NCBI RefSeq assembly: GCF_019351435.1
Contig: NZ_JAHWYN010000010.1
Coordinates: 1 to 64,000, forward strand
Length of the DNA: 64,000 nt
DNA from: Flavobacterium taihuense
GTDB lineage: Bacteria > Bacteroidota > Bacteroidia > Flavobacteriales > Flavobacteriaceae
Reading direction: 5' to 3'
Positions 9,693-17,816 of the stretch are shown one piece after another. Made by a program: the position numbers and the translations under genes. Numbering within the stretch: the stretch's first letter is position 1; each line of letters opens with the position of its first letter. Below the pieces are notes generated by a model. That model saw only the letters and a list, made by a program, of their open reading frames with translations, was not told the DNA's origin and searched no databases.

Positions 9693-10904
9693 ATGTTGAC
9701 AAAAATCGCCAGCAGAAACATTTGGAGAAGCAAAAAAAGAAGCCTCATTATTATCACAGCAGTAAGCATTGGTTTATGGGCAGGTATTTTTATGATGGCT
9801 TTTTACAATGGCATGATTGAACAACGGGTAAATAGTGCCATCACAAGCGAATTATCACACATACAATTGCACAATCGCGAATTCAGAAAAGAGTACGAAA
9901 TAAAATATCATTTGCCGAAGGGTAAAAAGATGCTTGAAGTTATACGCAAAGACAATAAAGTAAAAGCCGCTTCAGCCCGCATAATCATCAAAGGAATGAT
10001 TGCTTCCCCTTCTGGCAGTAGTGGTATCACAATTAATGGTGTAATCCCGGAACTCGAACAACAACTTACGAATCTCAAGGGAAAAATCATTAAAGGAAGT
10101 TATTTTGATCCCAAAAAAAATAATGAAATTATAGTAAGTGAAAAGCTTCGAAAAAAACTCAACCTCAACCTCAACAAAAAAACCATTCTAACTTTTCAGG
10201 ATAAAAATGGCAATTTGGCATCGGCTGCTTTTAGAATCAAAGCAATTTATAAAACCATCAACACACCGTATGATGACAGTAATGTTTTTGTCAAAATCAG
10301 TGACATTGACTCACTTGCAGGAATTCCCAATGAGGTGAATGAAATTGCCGTACTGCTTCAATCCAGTAAATCTCTAAATGAAACCCAAAACGAATGGAAA
10401 CAAGAATTTCCCGGTACCGAAATTATGAGCTGGATGGAAATCGCGCCTGAACTAAGATTAACGGTTTCTGTGGGTGACCAAATGGTGTTCATCTTTATGG
10501 GAATTATACTGTTGGCATTGGCTTTTGGAATTGTCAACACCATGATGATGGCGGTATTGGAAAGAACTCGAGAAATTGGAATGCTACTTGCCTTAGGCAT
10601 GAATAAATTCAAAATATTCATGATGATTCTTCTGGAAACTTTTTTCCTGATATTGGCTGGTTGCCCAATAGGAATGCTACTTGGTTTTCTCTCTATTGCC
10701 ATAAGCCAGCGGACGGGAATCGATTTCAGTAATTTTTCGGAGGTGTATTCCAGTTTTGGGTACAGTTCCATCATTTATCCCAGCTTAACAGTAAGGCAGT
10801 TTGAAATCATTATGCTTTTGGTTGTGATAACAGCAATATTCTCGGCTTTATTACCCGCAAGAAGAGCATTACAATTGAATCCGGCGGAATCTTTAAAAAA
10901 ATAA
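9693..10904 (+). CDS. FtsX-like ABC transporter permease (second)
   Basis: This 403-aa paralogue of the previous gene has the same topology: a helix at residues 14-38, a periplasmic MacB_PCD-like domain and three C-terminal helices (about 270-395), ending NPAESLKK. The pair probably forms a heterodimer. It starts 13 bases after the first permease and ends 5 bases before the ATPase gene. Confidence 0.9.
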   Translation: MLTKIASRNIWRSKKRSLIIITAVSIGLWAGIFMMAFYNGMIEQRVNSAITSELSHIQLHNREFRKEYEIKYHLPKGKKMLEVIRKDNKVKAASARIIIKGMIASPSGSSGITINGVIPELEQQLTNLKGKIIKGSYFDPKKNNEIIVSEKLRKKLNLNLNKKTILTFQDKNGNLASAAFRIKAIYKTINTPYDDSNVFVKISDIDSLAGIPNEVNEIAVLLQSSKSLNETQNEWKQEFPGTEIMSWMEIAPELRLTVSVGDQMVFIFMGIILLALAFGIVNTMMMAVLERTREIGMLLALGMNKFKIFMMILLETFFLILAGCPIGMLLGFLSIAISQRTGIDFSNFSEVYSSFGYSSIIYPSLTVRQFEIIMLLVVITAIFSALLPARRALQLNPAESLKK

Positions 10905-10909
10905 TCGCT

Positions 10910-11629
10910 ATGCAAAAAACAGTTATCGATGCGCACAACTTATCGAAGATATATGACGAAAAAACCATTCCGGTATATGCTTTAAACAAAGTGCATCTCC
11001 ACATTTCGCGAGGAGAATTTACCGCTATAAAAGGACCTTCGGGTTCCGGAAAAACGACTTTACTGAACATGATTGGAGGATTGGACATTCCTTCGGAGGG
11101 TTTTGTTGAAATCAACGGAACCAATATCACAAAACTCAAAGGCAATGAATTAATTGACTTTCGATTGAACAATATTGGTTTTGTTTTTCAATCCTACAAT
11201 TTAATTCCGGTGCTTACCACCAAAGAGAATATTGAATTTATTATGCTTTTGCAAAAGCGTTCCAAAAAAGAAACGGATCAACGTGTTTCAGAATTACTCA
11301 AACAAATAGGACTCGAAGATAAAATCAATAAAAGACCAAGAGAATTATCGGGCGGGCAACAACAGCGCGTTGCCGTGGCAAGGGCTTTGGCTCCAAAACC
11401 TCAATTTATTTTAGCCGATGAACCCACGGCAAATCTCGATTCTGTTTCGGCAGAAAATTTACTGGACATGATGCTCAAACTCAATCAGGAAGAAAACATG
11501 ACTTTTGTATTCTCTACACATGACCAAAGAGTCATCAATAGAGCCCGAAGGGTCATCACTCTTGAGGACGGAAAAATTGTTGCAGATACTGCTCCCACAA
11601 CCATACTACACGAACAACTGTTGGAATAA
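10910..11629 (+). CDS. LolD/MacB-type ABC ATP-binding protein
   Basis: This 239-aa ATPase has all key motifs: Walker A GPSGSGKTTLL, the Q-loop in FQSYNLIPVLTT, signature LSGGQQQR, Walker B ILADEPTANLD and the switch His in STHDQR. It belongs to the LolD/MacB/FtsE class that pairs with FtsX-like permeases. The preceding permease ends 5 bases upstream. It powers the complex from the cytoplasm. Confidence 0.95.
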   Translation: MQKTVIDAHNLSKIYDEKTIPVYALNKVHLHISRGEFTAIKGPSGSGKTTLLNMIGGLDIPSEGFVEINGTNITKLKGNELIDFRLNNIGFVFQSYNLIPVLTTKENIEFIMLLQKRSKKETDQRVSELLKQIGLEDKINKRPRELSGGQQQRVAVARALAPKPQFILADEPTANLDSVSAENLLDMMLKLNQEENMTFVFSTHDQRVINRARRVITLEDGKIVADTAPTTILHEQLLE

Positions 11630-11640
11630 AATACGCTATT

Positions 11641-12810
11641 GTGAAATTTCACATCTACATCTTACTCGGCATTCTATATTTCCCCTATATGACAGTCACG
11701 GCTCAAACTGAGGGTACAAAAACACCGTTGATAGAACTCAAAGGGTATATAAAAGACATGCAAAGCACTTATTTTATCCAAAAAATCGATTCGAATGCAT
11801 CGGCAAATTTAATTCACAATCGATTGAACTTTAAAGTCAACATGACTCCAAAATTTACCGGTCGATTGGAAATTCGGACTCGGATTTTTTATGGGGAATT
11901 AATCAAACAGACGCCTGAATTTGGCAAATCAATTGATCAGGAAAACGGTTTATTTGATCTTTCTTTTTTATGGATTGATGAAAAATCGATTGTGGCTCAA
12001 TCCGTAATCGACAGAATGCTACTTGAGTATTCCAACGAAAAATGGGACGTCATAATTGGTCGACAACGCATTAATTGGGGCATCACAAATGTTTGGAATG
12101 CCAATGATATTTTCAATGCTTATAACTTCCTGGAGTTTGATTATGAAGAACGTCCCGGTAGTGATGCCGTAAGCATTCAACGCAACTTAAGCAACAATGC
12201 TTCTATCGAATTCGCCTATAAATTCGAAAAAAACAAAGACACTCCCACCACTGCTTTTTTATACAAATACAACAAATGGAATTATGATTTTCAATTCTTG
12301 GGAGGATTATACCAGACGGATTATGTTGTAGGTGGTGGTTGGGCTGGCAACATCAAAAAAGCGGGTTTCAAGGGAGAGATGAGTTATTTTCATCCCAAAA
12401 AAAATGCTGTAGACTCTGCAAACACTTTCAATTTATCGTTAATGTCTGACCTCACTTTTTCGAACAATTGGTATGTTTCTGTGGCGACCTTATACAATAG
12501 CAATCCTTCGAATGTTCTCTTGACCAATGGGTCGCTTTATAGCCCGAACATTTCGGCAAAATCCCTTTTCCCTTTTCGCTATAATTTTTATTTCACTATT
12601 GTAAAAACAATTTCCCCCATTAGCACTTTTAATTTTTCTTTTATTTATTCCCCCGAAAAGAATACGTTAGTACTTCTTCCTACCTATTCATGGAATGTCG
12701 CCAACAATTTTGATATCGATTTCATCTTGCAATCCTTTTTCCAAGATCAGTCCAATTCATACAGTAACTTAGTAAATGCTTTTTATATAAGAGGTCGCTG
12801 GAGTTTTTAA
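11641..12810 (+). CDS. Outer-membrane beta-barrel protein of the LolCDE-like operon
   Basis: The ORF begins with GTG and encodes 389 aa with a signal peptide (residues 1-22, ending TVTAQ). The rest alternates hydrophobic and polar residues in the way of beta-barrel strands and ends in Phe (GRWSF), the usual outer-membrane C-terminal signal. The segment GRQRINWGITNVWNANDIFN resembles DUF1302-type porin-like proteins. It starts 11 bases after the ATPase gene and is probably the outer-membrane end of the pathway (inference). Confidence 0.75.
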   Translation: MKFHIYILLGILYFPYMTVTAQTEGTKTPLIELKGYIKDMQSTYFIQKIDSNASANLIHNRLNFKVNMTPKFTGRLEIRTRIFYGELIKQTPEFGKSIDQENGLFDLSFLWIDEKSIVAQSVIDRMLLEYSNEKWDVIIGRQRINWGITNVWNANDIFNAYNFLEFDYEERPGSDAVSIQRNLSNNASIEFAYKFEKNKDTPTTAFLYKYNKWNYDFQFLGGLYQTDYVVGGGWAGNIKKAGFKGEMSYFHPKKNAVDSANTFNLSLMSDLTFSNNWYVSVATLYNSNPSNVLLTNGSLYSPNISAKSLFPFRYNFYFTIVKTISPISTFNFSFIYSPEKNTLVLLPTYSWNVANNFDIDFILQSFFQDQSNSYSNLVNAFYIRGRWSF

Positions 12811-12835
12811 AAATGAAACCAGAGTAAAAATGGTT

Positions 12836-12857
12836 CGTGTAACAAAAGTACTGTACA
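12836..12857 (+). other. Decayed copy of the rhodanese-operon operator
   Basis: GTGTAACAAAAGTACTGTAC here matches TGTAACAAAAGTTACTGTAC at 17131-17150 apart from one missing T, which breaks the dyad. It is probably not a working site. Confidence 0.45.
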
Positions 12858-12867
12858 CCGCTTTTTT

Positions 12868-12972
12868 AAGAATACTATCTGGGTTTATTTCCTCTTTCAA
12901 TTCTCACCGATGTATTCCTTTTAGAGAGACAGTTATTCCAACAGGCATTAGAATAGGTGTTTCAATAACACT
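12868..12972 (-). pseudogene. Decayed fragment of tgt
   Basis: Read on the minus strand this stretch translates as VIETPILMPVGITVSLKG, IHR, stop, then ELKEEINPDSIL. It aligns without gaps to the N-terminal VIETPIFMPVGTAASVKGVH segment of the intact tgt gene (6790-6893). About 105 bp are recognisable; homology ends abruptly on both sides and a TGA replaces the CGA codon of the intact gene. No promoter or full frame remains, so this is a relic. The overlapping 70-aa plus-strand ORF is its shadow. Confidence 0.85.
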
Positions 12973-13061
12973 GTTTATTTATTTTGTTTCATTTGTATTT
13001 AAAAAAATATTCCCAAAAAACGTATCTTTCAAATTCTTTTAAACCAAAAAACCATACTATC

Positions 13062-13502
13062 ATGAAATTAAAATTAGCCCTGTTCTTTATTCCAAGCTTA
13101 CTTTTATTGAGTTGCAATTCTAAAGTAAATGAATCGCAAGCCATAAAAAATCTTCTCGAAAAAGAATCTTCCAGTTGGAGATCGGGCGATAGTAAAGCAC
13201 ATGCTGCCTGCTGGCACATACAGCCTTACAGCAAAATTTTAATTTCAACTGTTGATGGTAAAACTTTTGAGGTACCTCCGGCAGCTATGATAAAACCAAT
13301 TATGAATGCCAGTGGCGGTAGTTCTATGAACTCCAATTACAAAATGAGCATTCACGACGATAATGCCTGGGTTAGTCATGATGAAGTATCGATTGCCAAA
13401 GACGGTAAAAAAACCTTTTCGCATGAGATTCGGTTATTAGAAAAAGTAAATGGCGATTGGAAGCTTGTAGGACAGTCTATTCACGCTTATAAAACCGAGT
13501 AA
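13062..13502 (+). CDS. Lipoprotein with SnoaL/NTF2-like fold
   Basis: I place the start at the ATG at 13062, which gives a clean lipoprotein signal (MKLKLALFF, lipobox LLLLSC). The upstream in-frame ATG would add 26 residues unlike a signal peptide. The mature part (146 aa in all) has the SnoaL/DUF4440 pattern: an N-terminal helix KNLLEKESSSWRSGD, then strands, ending WKLVGQSIHAYKTE. Such small alpha+beta barrels bind ligands or act as enzymes of unknown substrate. It lies alone between decayed sequences. Confidence 0.75.
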   Translation: MKLKLALFFIPSLLLLSCNSKVNESQAIKNLLEKESSSWRSGDSKAHAACWHIQPYSKILISTVDGKTFEVPPAAMIKPIMNASGGSSMNSNYKMSIHDDNAWVSHDEVSIAKDGKKTFSHEIRLLEKVNGDWKLVGQSIHAYKTE

Positions 13503-13525
13503 AAAGTTTGTCAATGATAGACATT

Positions 13526-13572
13526 TAGCATCTTAGCAGGTAAAAGTCTATGTAACATAAGGTATTATCCAG
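13526..13572 (+). other. Decayed copy of the rhodanese upstream region
   Basis: ATCTTAGCA, a spacer, AAAAGTCTATGTAACATAAG here parallels ATCTTAGCA, a spacer, AAAAGCTATGTAACAAAAG at 17111-17141. The right half of the palindrome has decayed. No gene follows in the expected position. Confidence 0.5.
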
Positions 13573-13610
13573 CCATAATCTCCGATTATCTTTATAAATT
13601 AGGCATTAAC

Positions 13611-13823
13611 ACCAATAATACTGGCAATAAAAACCAACAATACTGGTACTTACAATCAATAATACAGGTAAAAAAAACCAATAATACTGGCTTTCAATAC
13701 CAATAGTACTGGCACTTAAAACCAACAATACTGGTATTAAAAACCAATACTACTGGTACTTTAAACCAATAACAGAGGTAATTAAAACCAACATTATTAG
13801 TTATTAACACCATTTTATTGATA
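13611..13823. repeat. Ten-unit array of 22-bp dyad repeats (iteron-like)
   Basis: Ten units start at 13611, 13633, 13655, 13677, 13699, 13721, 13743, 13765, 13787 and 13809, a spacing of exactly 22 bp each time. Each has a 15-bp core close to ACCARTANTAYTGGT, which is a dyad, followed by a 7-bp AT-rich linker of variable sequence. The last two or three units are degraded. Linkers are too short and too AT-rich for CRISPR spacers. Two helical turns per unit and a helix-turn-helix gene starting at 13859 suggest cooperative binding by its product (inference). Confidence 0.95.
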
Positions 13824-13858
13824 AAAATAATTATTTTTATAGAATAAAACATACAAAA

Positions 13859-14221
13859 ATGATAAACAGCAGTAAGAAATACAAGAAAGATCTTGGCGAA
13901 CGGTACCCTTTGATTGGTAATTTTATTCATTACCACATTGTTCATAACAAAATTAAGAAAGCAGACGTGGCGAGGGACTTGGGCATCATCCCCACGGGAT
14001 TGAACGATTATTTTAAGAGAGATTCCCTGCAATTTGCTATTTTATGGAAACTTAGCATGGTATTGAAACACAATTTTATTGCCCAGTTGGGGGAATATTT
14101 ACCCTACCGTTTTGAGACCATTAGAGAAAAGGCGCTACTGGAACAACTGGCCGAGAAAGAAGCGATCATACAAAAAATGGAAATCCAATTGGAGACAATG
14201 AAGGAAATGATCCGGAAGTAA
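13859..14221 (+). CDS. Helix-turn-helix protein with C-terminal coiled coil
   Basis: This 120-aa protein has an XRE-like helix-turn-helix: residues about 20-75 run IHYHIVHNKIKKADVARDLG, then IIPTGLNDYFKR, then a helix LWKLSMVLKHNF. Residues about 88-118 (LLEQLAEKEAIIQKMEIQLE) form a short coiled coil, probably for dimerisation. It starts 35 bases after the last unit of the 22-bp dyad array, so autoregulation through that array is plausible. No partner gene is obvious. Exact family unrecognised. Confidence 0.75.
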   Translation: MINSSKKYKKDLGERYPLIGNFIHYHIVHNKIKKADVARDLGIIPTGLNDYFKRDSLQFAILWKLSMVLKHNFIAQLGEYLPYRFETIREKALLEQLAEKEAIIQKMEIQLETMKEMIRK

Positions 14222-14402
14222 TAAACGGTATTGAAATTGATTTAAAGAAAAATAAACGCTACGTTTGTTAAGAATTTAACTACCTAGATTCGGGTGGGTA
14301 TGTGATTTTATCAGGCATATAAATATAAGTTAACGGACAGCTAGTGTGAAAATGCAGAATTCAAGAATCTAACACAACTTTAATCAACACTAAATAAATT
14401 AA

Positions 14403-14672
14403 ATGAAAAACACAATCCAAACAATAATTCAATCAGTAATTCCAAATGAATGTGTTTTTGATGCACATACAATTATTAATTATTTGATACAAAATCACAA
14501 TAATATTTATTTATCGTCCAATAAAAACAATTGGACAACAGAATTTTATCATAGCGAGATTAGTAAAACAATAGCAACCTTTGAAGACAGTATTCTTAAA
14601 CGATTAGGGGAAAGTTGGTCTATCAATATTAATAAACAATTTTCTCAAAACAAATGTCGGATAAAACTATAA
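14403..14672 (+). CDS. Hypothetical protein, 89 aa
   Basis: I do not recognise this protein. It has no signal peptide or membrane segment and is rich in Asn, Ile and Lys. It begins MKNTIQTIIQSVIP and may contain a small helical domain (FDAHTIINYLIQ) resembling a winged-helix start. It lies 6 bases before the next gene, so the two may be cotranscribed. The AT-rich base use is like the genes that follow. Confidence 0.5.
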   Translation: MKNTIQTIIQSVIPNECVFDAHTIINYLIQNHNNIYLSSNKNNWTTEFYHSEISKTIATFEDSILKRLGESWSININKQFSQNKCRIKL

Positions 14673-14677
14673 TTATT

Positions 14678-16027
14678 ATGAAACGTCAAATAAATCTATC
14701 GATAGTATTATCTCAGAAAAAAATAAAGTTTGTTTTATTAATCGCTTTATCATTTGGATTTATAACCTTTTCACACTCACAAACTACTTCAGAAAAAAAA
14801 GGTAGTCTTAAAACAATTTCTTATGGAGAGTATGATGGAGATTATGGTAAAGAGTATGATTATGTTGCTATTGGATATGTTAATAATAACCAATTTGTAG
14901 AAAATCAAATTTTAACATTTCTAACAAATCGTAATAAAAAAGTAGCAGATACAATTGTAAGTGGGAGATGTTTCTATGCAGAAGATGGAAATTCATACAT
15001 TGATGGAATTTGGAAAAAATATGAATATGAAGGTAGAAACACAATTAAAAAAATAATTAGACTTAAAGGTGTATTTAAGGTATCTAACAATAAAAATATT
15101 ATAGGAATTACTACAAATAAGAAAATTGGTGAAGAACCAATTATTAAAACGATGACTAATACTAATTACAACCTTGAAATTATATATAAAGAGTTGAAAT
15201 TAGAAACATCTATCAATGATTTAGTTGAACAGGAAATAAATTCTAGCATTTTTAATGACTATATAAAAAAATCCAAAAAAGTGAAATTGACTTTTAATAA
15301 CGGAGATTCATTTACTGGAACAGTTAAAGAACCTATGTCTTCTGTTGATTATTCTGCTGATTTAATTCCTGATGATGGAGAATATAAATATTCCAAAGGT
15401 GAGATTGCAAATGGCGAAATTTATTATAGCCCTTTTTATCATAAATTTCTACTTGATAAAGGCACAATAGTATTTCAAGATGGTTCTGTTGAAGATGAAA
15501 ATGATGTTGAAGAAAATTCTTGGTTAAAACAGTACAAACTATCTAATGATGAAATTGAAGTAATGTATAGAGATAGCGAATCTCTAACTGATATGCGAAA
15601 TAAAGCCAAAAGTATTGGTGAAGAAAGAGGAAAAGAAACAAAAGAAAAGAAAATTTTACAAGACCAATTAATAGAGAAAATACGTCAAAATAAGCAAAGA
15701 CTCAAAGACAAACTCGTAGTTAAATATGGAGAAAACATTGGAAATAAAATCTTACAAGGGAAATTAGAAGCGGGAATGAGTAAATCAATGGTAAGTGATG
15801 TGTGGAAAGAAGAATATTTTACCGTAAGTAACATCGTTCGTAATAGTCAAAACTTTGAAGTTTGGGAATTTGATAGTGGAAAAATGGCGACAGATTTGAT
15901 TAAAGAATATGGTAAAGACGCGTATAATGCATTCTTGGGAATTTCTCTAGCGGAACAATTTGGAAAAATAACTATTCCCAAAACGCTGATTTTTAAAAAC
16001 GACAAATTAACGGATATTTATAGATAG
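14678..16027 (+). CDS. Secreted hypothetical protein with MORN-like and BamE-like parts
   Basis: I choose the ATG at 14678: it gives a signal peptide (KKIKFVLLIALSFGF, ending FSHSQ) and avoids overlap with the preceding gene; 449 aa. Residues around 200-290 contain a MORN-like strand pair (FNNGDSFTGTVKEP, then DGEYKYSKGEIANGE). A Lys/Glu-rich helix (about 310-350) follows, then a BamE/SmpA-like segment, KLEAGMSKSMVSDVWKEE. No known function. It is probably periplasmic or surface exposed. Confidence 0.6.
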   Translation: MKRQINLSIVLSQKKIKFVLLIALSFGFITFSHSQTTSEKKGSLKTISYGEYDGDYGKEYDYVAIGYVNNNQFVENQILTFLTNRNKKVADTIVSGRCFYAEDGNSYIDGIWKKYEYEGRNTIKKIIRLKGVFKVSNNKNIIGITTNKKIGEEPIIKTMTNTNYNLEIIYKELKLETSINDLVEQEINSSIFNDYIKKSKKVKLTFNNGDSFTGTVKEPMSSVDYSADLIPDDGEYKYSKGEIANGEIYYSPFYHKFLLDKGTIVFQDGSVEDENDVEENSWLKQYKLSNDEIEVMYRDSESLTDMRNKAKSIGEERGKETKEKKILQDQLIEKIRQNKQRLKDKLVVKYGENIGNKILQGKLEAGMSKSMVSDVWKEEYFTVSNIVRNSQNFEVWEFDSGKMATDLIKEYGKDAYNAFLGISLAEQFGKITIPKTLIFKNDKLTDIYR

Positions 16028-16148
16028 TTGATTTTACCTAAAGGAATAAACACCAGTACCTAACAGTCATTTTGCAAGATTTGGGACAATTCAAGAGCCT
16101 AACATAACATCGACATAAAACTATAATACTAACGATAACCTATTTAAG

Positions 16149-16871
16149 ATGAGTAAATATAAATTCATATTAACATTAGCATTTTTTATTTCACTTTTAT
16201 TTCATAGTTGCAAATATAACTCGGTAGAACAAGGTAATGACAAAAAGAAAGAAGTCCAAACACATGTTGATCAAAGTAACATGGATGAAATTGACGTGGA
16301 CGATATTATTAATAAATACGCAAAACAATTAAGTAATTCGGATATTAAGATTGTCGATTCTATCACGTGTGCTCAAATGGAAATTAATCGCGAGAATTTT
16401 GATAATGGAATTAGTACTTATGGTTACTATTCGATTAAATCAAACTTATTAAATGGAAAAATAGAAGGTGATTTAAATGGTGATAAGCAGACAGATTATA
16501 TTGCAAATTATTCTTGTGAAAATTGTTACGGAGGCAATGGATCTGGAAACTATTTGTCGAATTGTTTCTTCTTGACTTCTAAAGACAATGAACTTATTGT
16601 AAATGAAGAAATGACTAATGATTTTAAGAAAAAATTAATTGATACAATTAAAAAAGATTTTGGTGACATATATGTAGTAAAACCAGAAAAAGAAATAATG
16701 GTTAATGGAATTGAATTTACGGAAATTAAAAATCAAATTGCGTATGGAACGTTCAATATAAATACAGATGCTTGCCAAGGCTCACCATTTCCTTGCGTTG
16801 AGGGAACATTTGAATATGACGCAAATAACAGAACTCTTAAAATGTTAGGAAAAATTACTGTTGAACAATAA
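16149..16871 (+). CDS. Hypothetical lipoprotein, 240 aa
   Basis: The N-terminus is a lipoprotein signal with lipobox LFHSC near residue 21. The mature part contains GDLNGDKQTDYIANYSC, an Asp-rich loop like the calcium-binding FG-GAP/VCBS type, followed by a Gly/Cys-rich stretch and more mixed sequence. It ends before a clear terminator. I do not recognise the family; surface or periplasmic location is likely. Confidence 0.6.
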   Translation: MSKYKFILTLAFFISLLFHSCKYNSVEQGNDKKKEVQTHVDQSNMDEIDVDDIINKYAKQLSNSDIKIVDSITCAQMEINRENFDNGISTYGYYSIKSNLLNGKIEGDLNGDKQTDYIANYSCENCYGGNGSGNYLSNCFFLTSKDNELIVNEEMTNDFKKKLIDTIKKDFGDIYVVKPEKEIMVNGIEFTEIKNQIAYGTFNINTDACQGSPFPCVEGTFEYDANNRTLKMLGKITVEQ

Positions 16872-16939
16872 AACTGGATTAACGGGATAACAGTATTAAA
16901 AAAGGAAAATTCTATTTCAAATATAACCGATCCCCCGCT

Positions 16940-16970
16940 GCTCAAAGTCTCACGACTTTGAGCTTTCTTT
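16940..16970 (+). terminator. Terminator after the 240-aa lipoprotein gene
   Basis: GCTCAAAGTC (16940-16949) and GACTTTGAGC (16954-16963) form a perfect 10-bp stem with a 4-base loop and a T-rich tail. Confidence 0.85.
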
Positions 16971-17130
16971 TTAATAAAAGCAATAAACATGACAAAAGTC
17001 TCCCGCCTTTTTCCGAGAATGTCTCAAGAAGTTCAATACGTTTGTTTTGTTAATTCGGCTTTATCTTCACTTACCATTGATTACAACTTTAACAGTGGTA
17101 CACACTCAAAATCTTAGCAAAAAAAAGCTA

Positions 17131-17175
17131 TGTAACAAAAGTTACTGTACGGGCTTAATTCCTGTTGTACTTTTG
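17131..17175 (+). promoter_or_regulatory. Operator and promoter of the rhodanese operon
   Basis: GTAAC-AAAA-GTTAC (17132-17145) is a perfect dyad of the kind bound by CRP/FNR-family dimers. Downstream, TACTTTTG (17168-17175) matches the Bacteroidota -7 element. The dyad centre is about 41 bases upstream of the expected start site, the classical position for a class II activator. The factor is not identified. Two decayed copies of this region lie at 12836 and 13526. Confidence 0.65.
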
Positions 17176-17205
17176 CTTTATCAAAAATCATTAGCATTAT
17201 AAACT

Positions 17206-17484
17206 ATGACACTAGAAAATATAATTAAAGAAAAAAAAGGCACTATCGTAGATGTACGAACTCATGAAGAATTTATGGGAGGTCATGTTGCGGATTCCAT
17301 CAACATTCCTTTGGGTGAAATCCAAAACCGATTTGAAGAAATTCAAAACTTAAAAGCGCCTCTTGTACTTTGTTGCGCTTCTGGAAACCGAAGCGGACAA
17401 GCACAACATTATCTATCCCAAAAAGGAATCGATTGCTACAATGGCGGTTCATGGTTAGACGTAAACTATTATCAATCCAAATAA
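17206..17484 (+). CDS. Rhodanese-like sulfurtransferase, single domain (first)
   Basis: This 92-aa protein is one rhodanese domain: VDVRTHEEFMGGHV, then NIPLGEI, then the active-site loop CCASGNRS, where the second Cys is in the catalytic position for carrying persulfide sulfur. It has no signal peptide, so it acts in the cytoplasm. It leads a three-gene run (rhodanese, rhodanese, OsmC) that points to reactive sulfur or oxidative stress handling. Confidence 0.92.
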   Translation: MTLENIIKEKKGTIVDVRTHEEFMGGHVADSINIPLGEIQNRFEEIQNLKAPLVLCCASGNRSGQAQHYLSQKGIDCYNGGSWLDVNYYQSK

Positions 17485-17497
17485 AATAAAGCGCAAA

Positions 17498-17812
17498 ATG
17501 ATTAAGACACTTCAAAAATTATTCGGTTTCGGAACAACTGTAGACTATGCGGATCTTGTTAAAAAAGGGGCCATTATCCTTGACGTAAGAAGCAAAGGCG
17601 AATATGCTGGCGGACACATCAAAGGTTCCATAAACATTCCTGTAGATGTTTTAAAAAACAGTTTGACTCAATTGAAAGACAAAAATAAAACCATCATTAC
17701 CTGCTGCGCATCAGGTATGCGAAGCGCATCGGCCAAAAGCATCCTGAAAACGCATGGATATACTGATGTCCATAATGGTGGAGGATGGAGCAGCCTTAAA
17801 AATAAAATCTAA
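17498..17812 (+). CDS. Rhodanese-like sulfurtransferase, single domain (second)
   Basis: This 104-aa protein is a second rhodanese domain, with LDVRSKGEYAGGHIKGSINI and active-site loop CCASGMRSAS. It starts 13 bases after the first rhodanese and ends 4 bases before the OsmC gene. Tandem single-domain rhodaneses suggest relay or different sulfur acceptors (inference). Confidence 0.92.
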   Translation: MIKTLQKLFGFGTTVDYADLVKKGAIILDVRSKGEYAGGHIKGSINIPVDVLKNSLTQLKDKNKTIITCCASGMRSASAKSILKTHGYTDVHNGGGWSSLKNKI

Positions 17813-17816
17813 AAAA

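Larger units (their letters stand above)
16872..17205. other. 334-bp intergenic region
   Basis: It holds a terminator (16940-16970) and the rhodanese-operon control region (17108-17175), both listed separately. No gene is visible. Confidence 0.7.

Noticed and set aside
12830..13042. 70-aa plus-strand ORF
   Set aside because: It lies over the tgt relic read on the opposite strand and has no recognisable domain or signal.
13611..13823. Dyad array as a CRISPR
   Set aside because: The linkers are 7 bp and AT-rich, each repeat is a 15-bp dyad, and no cas gene is near.
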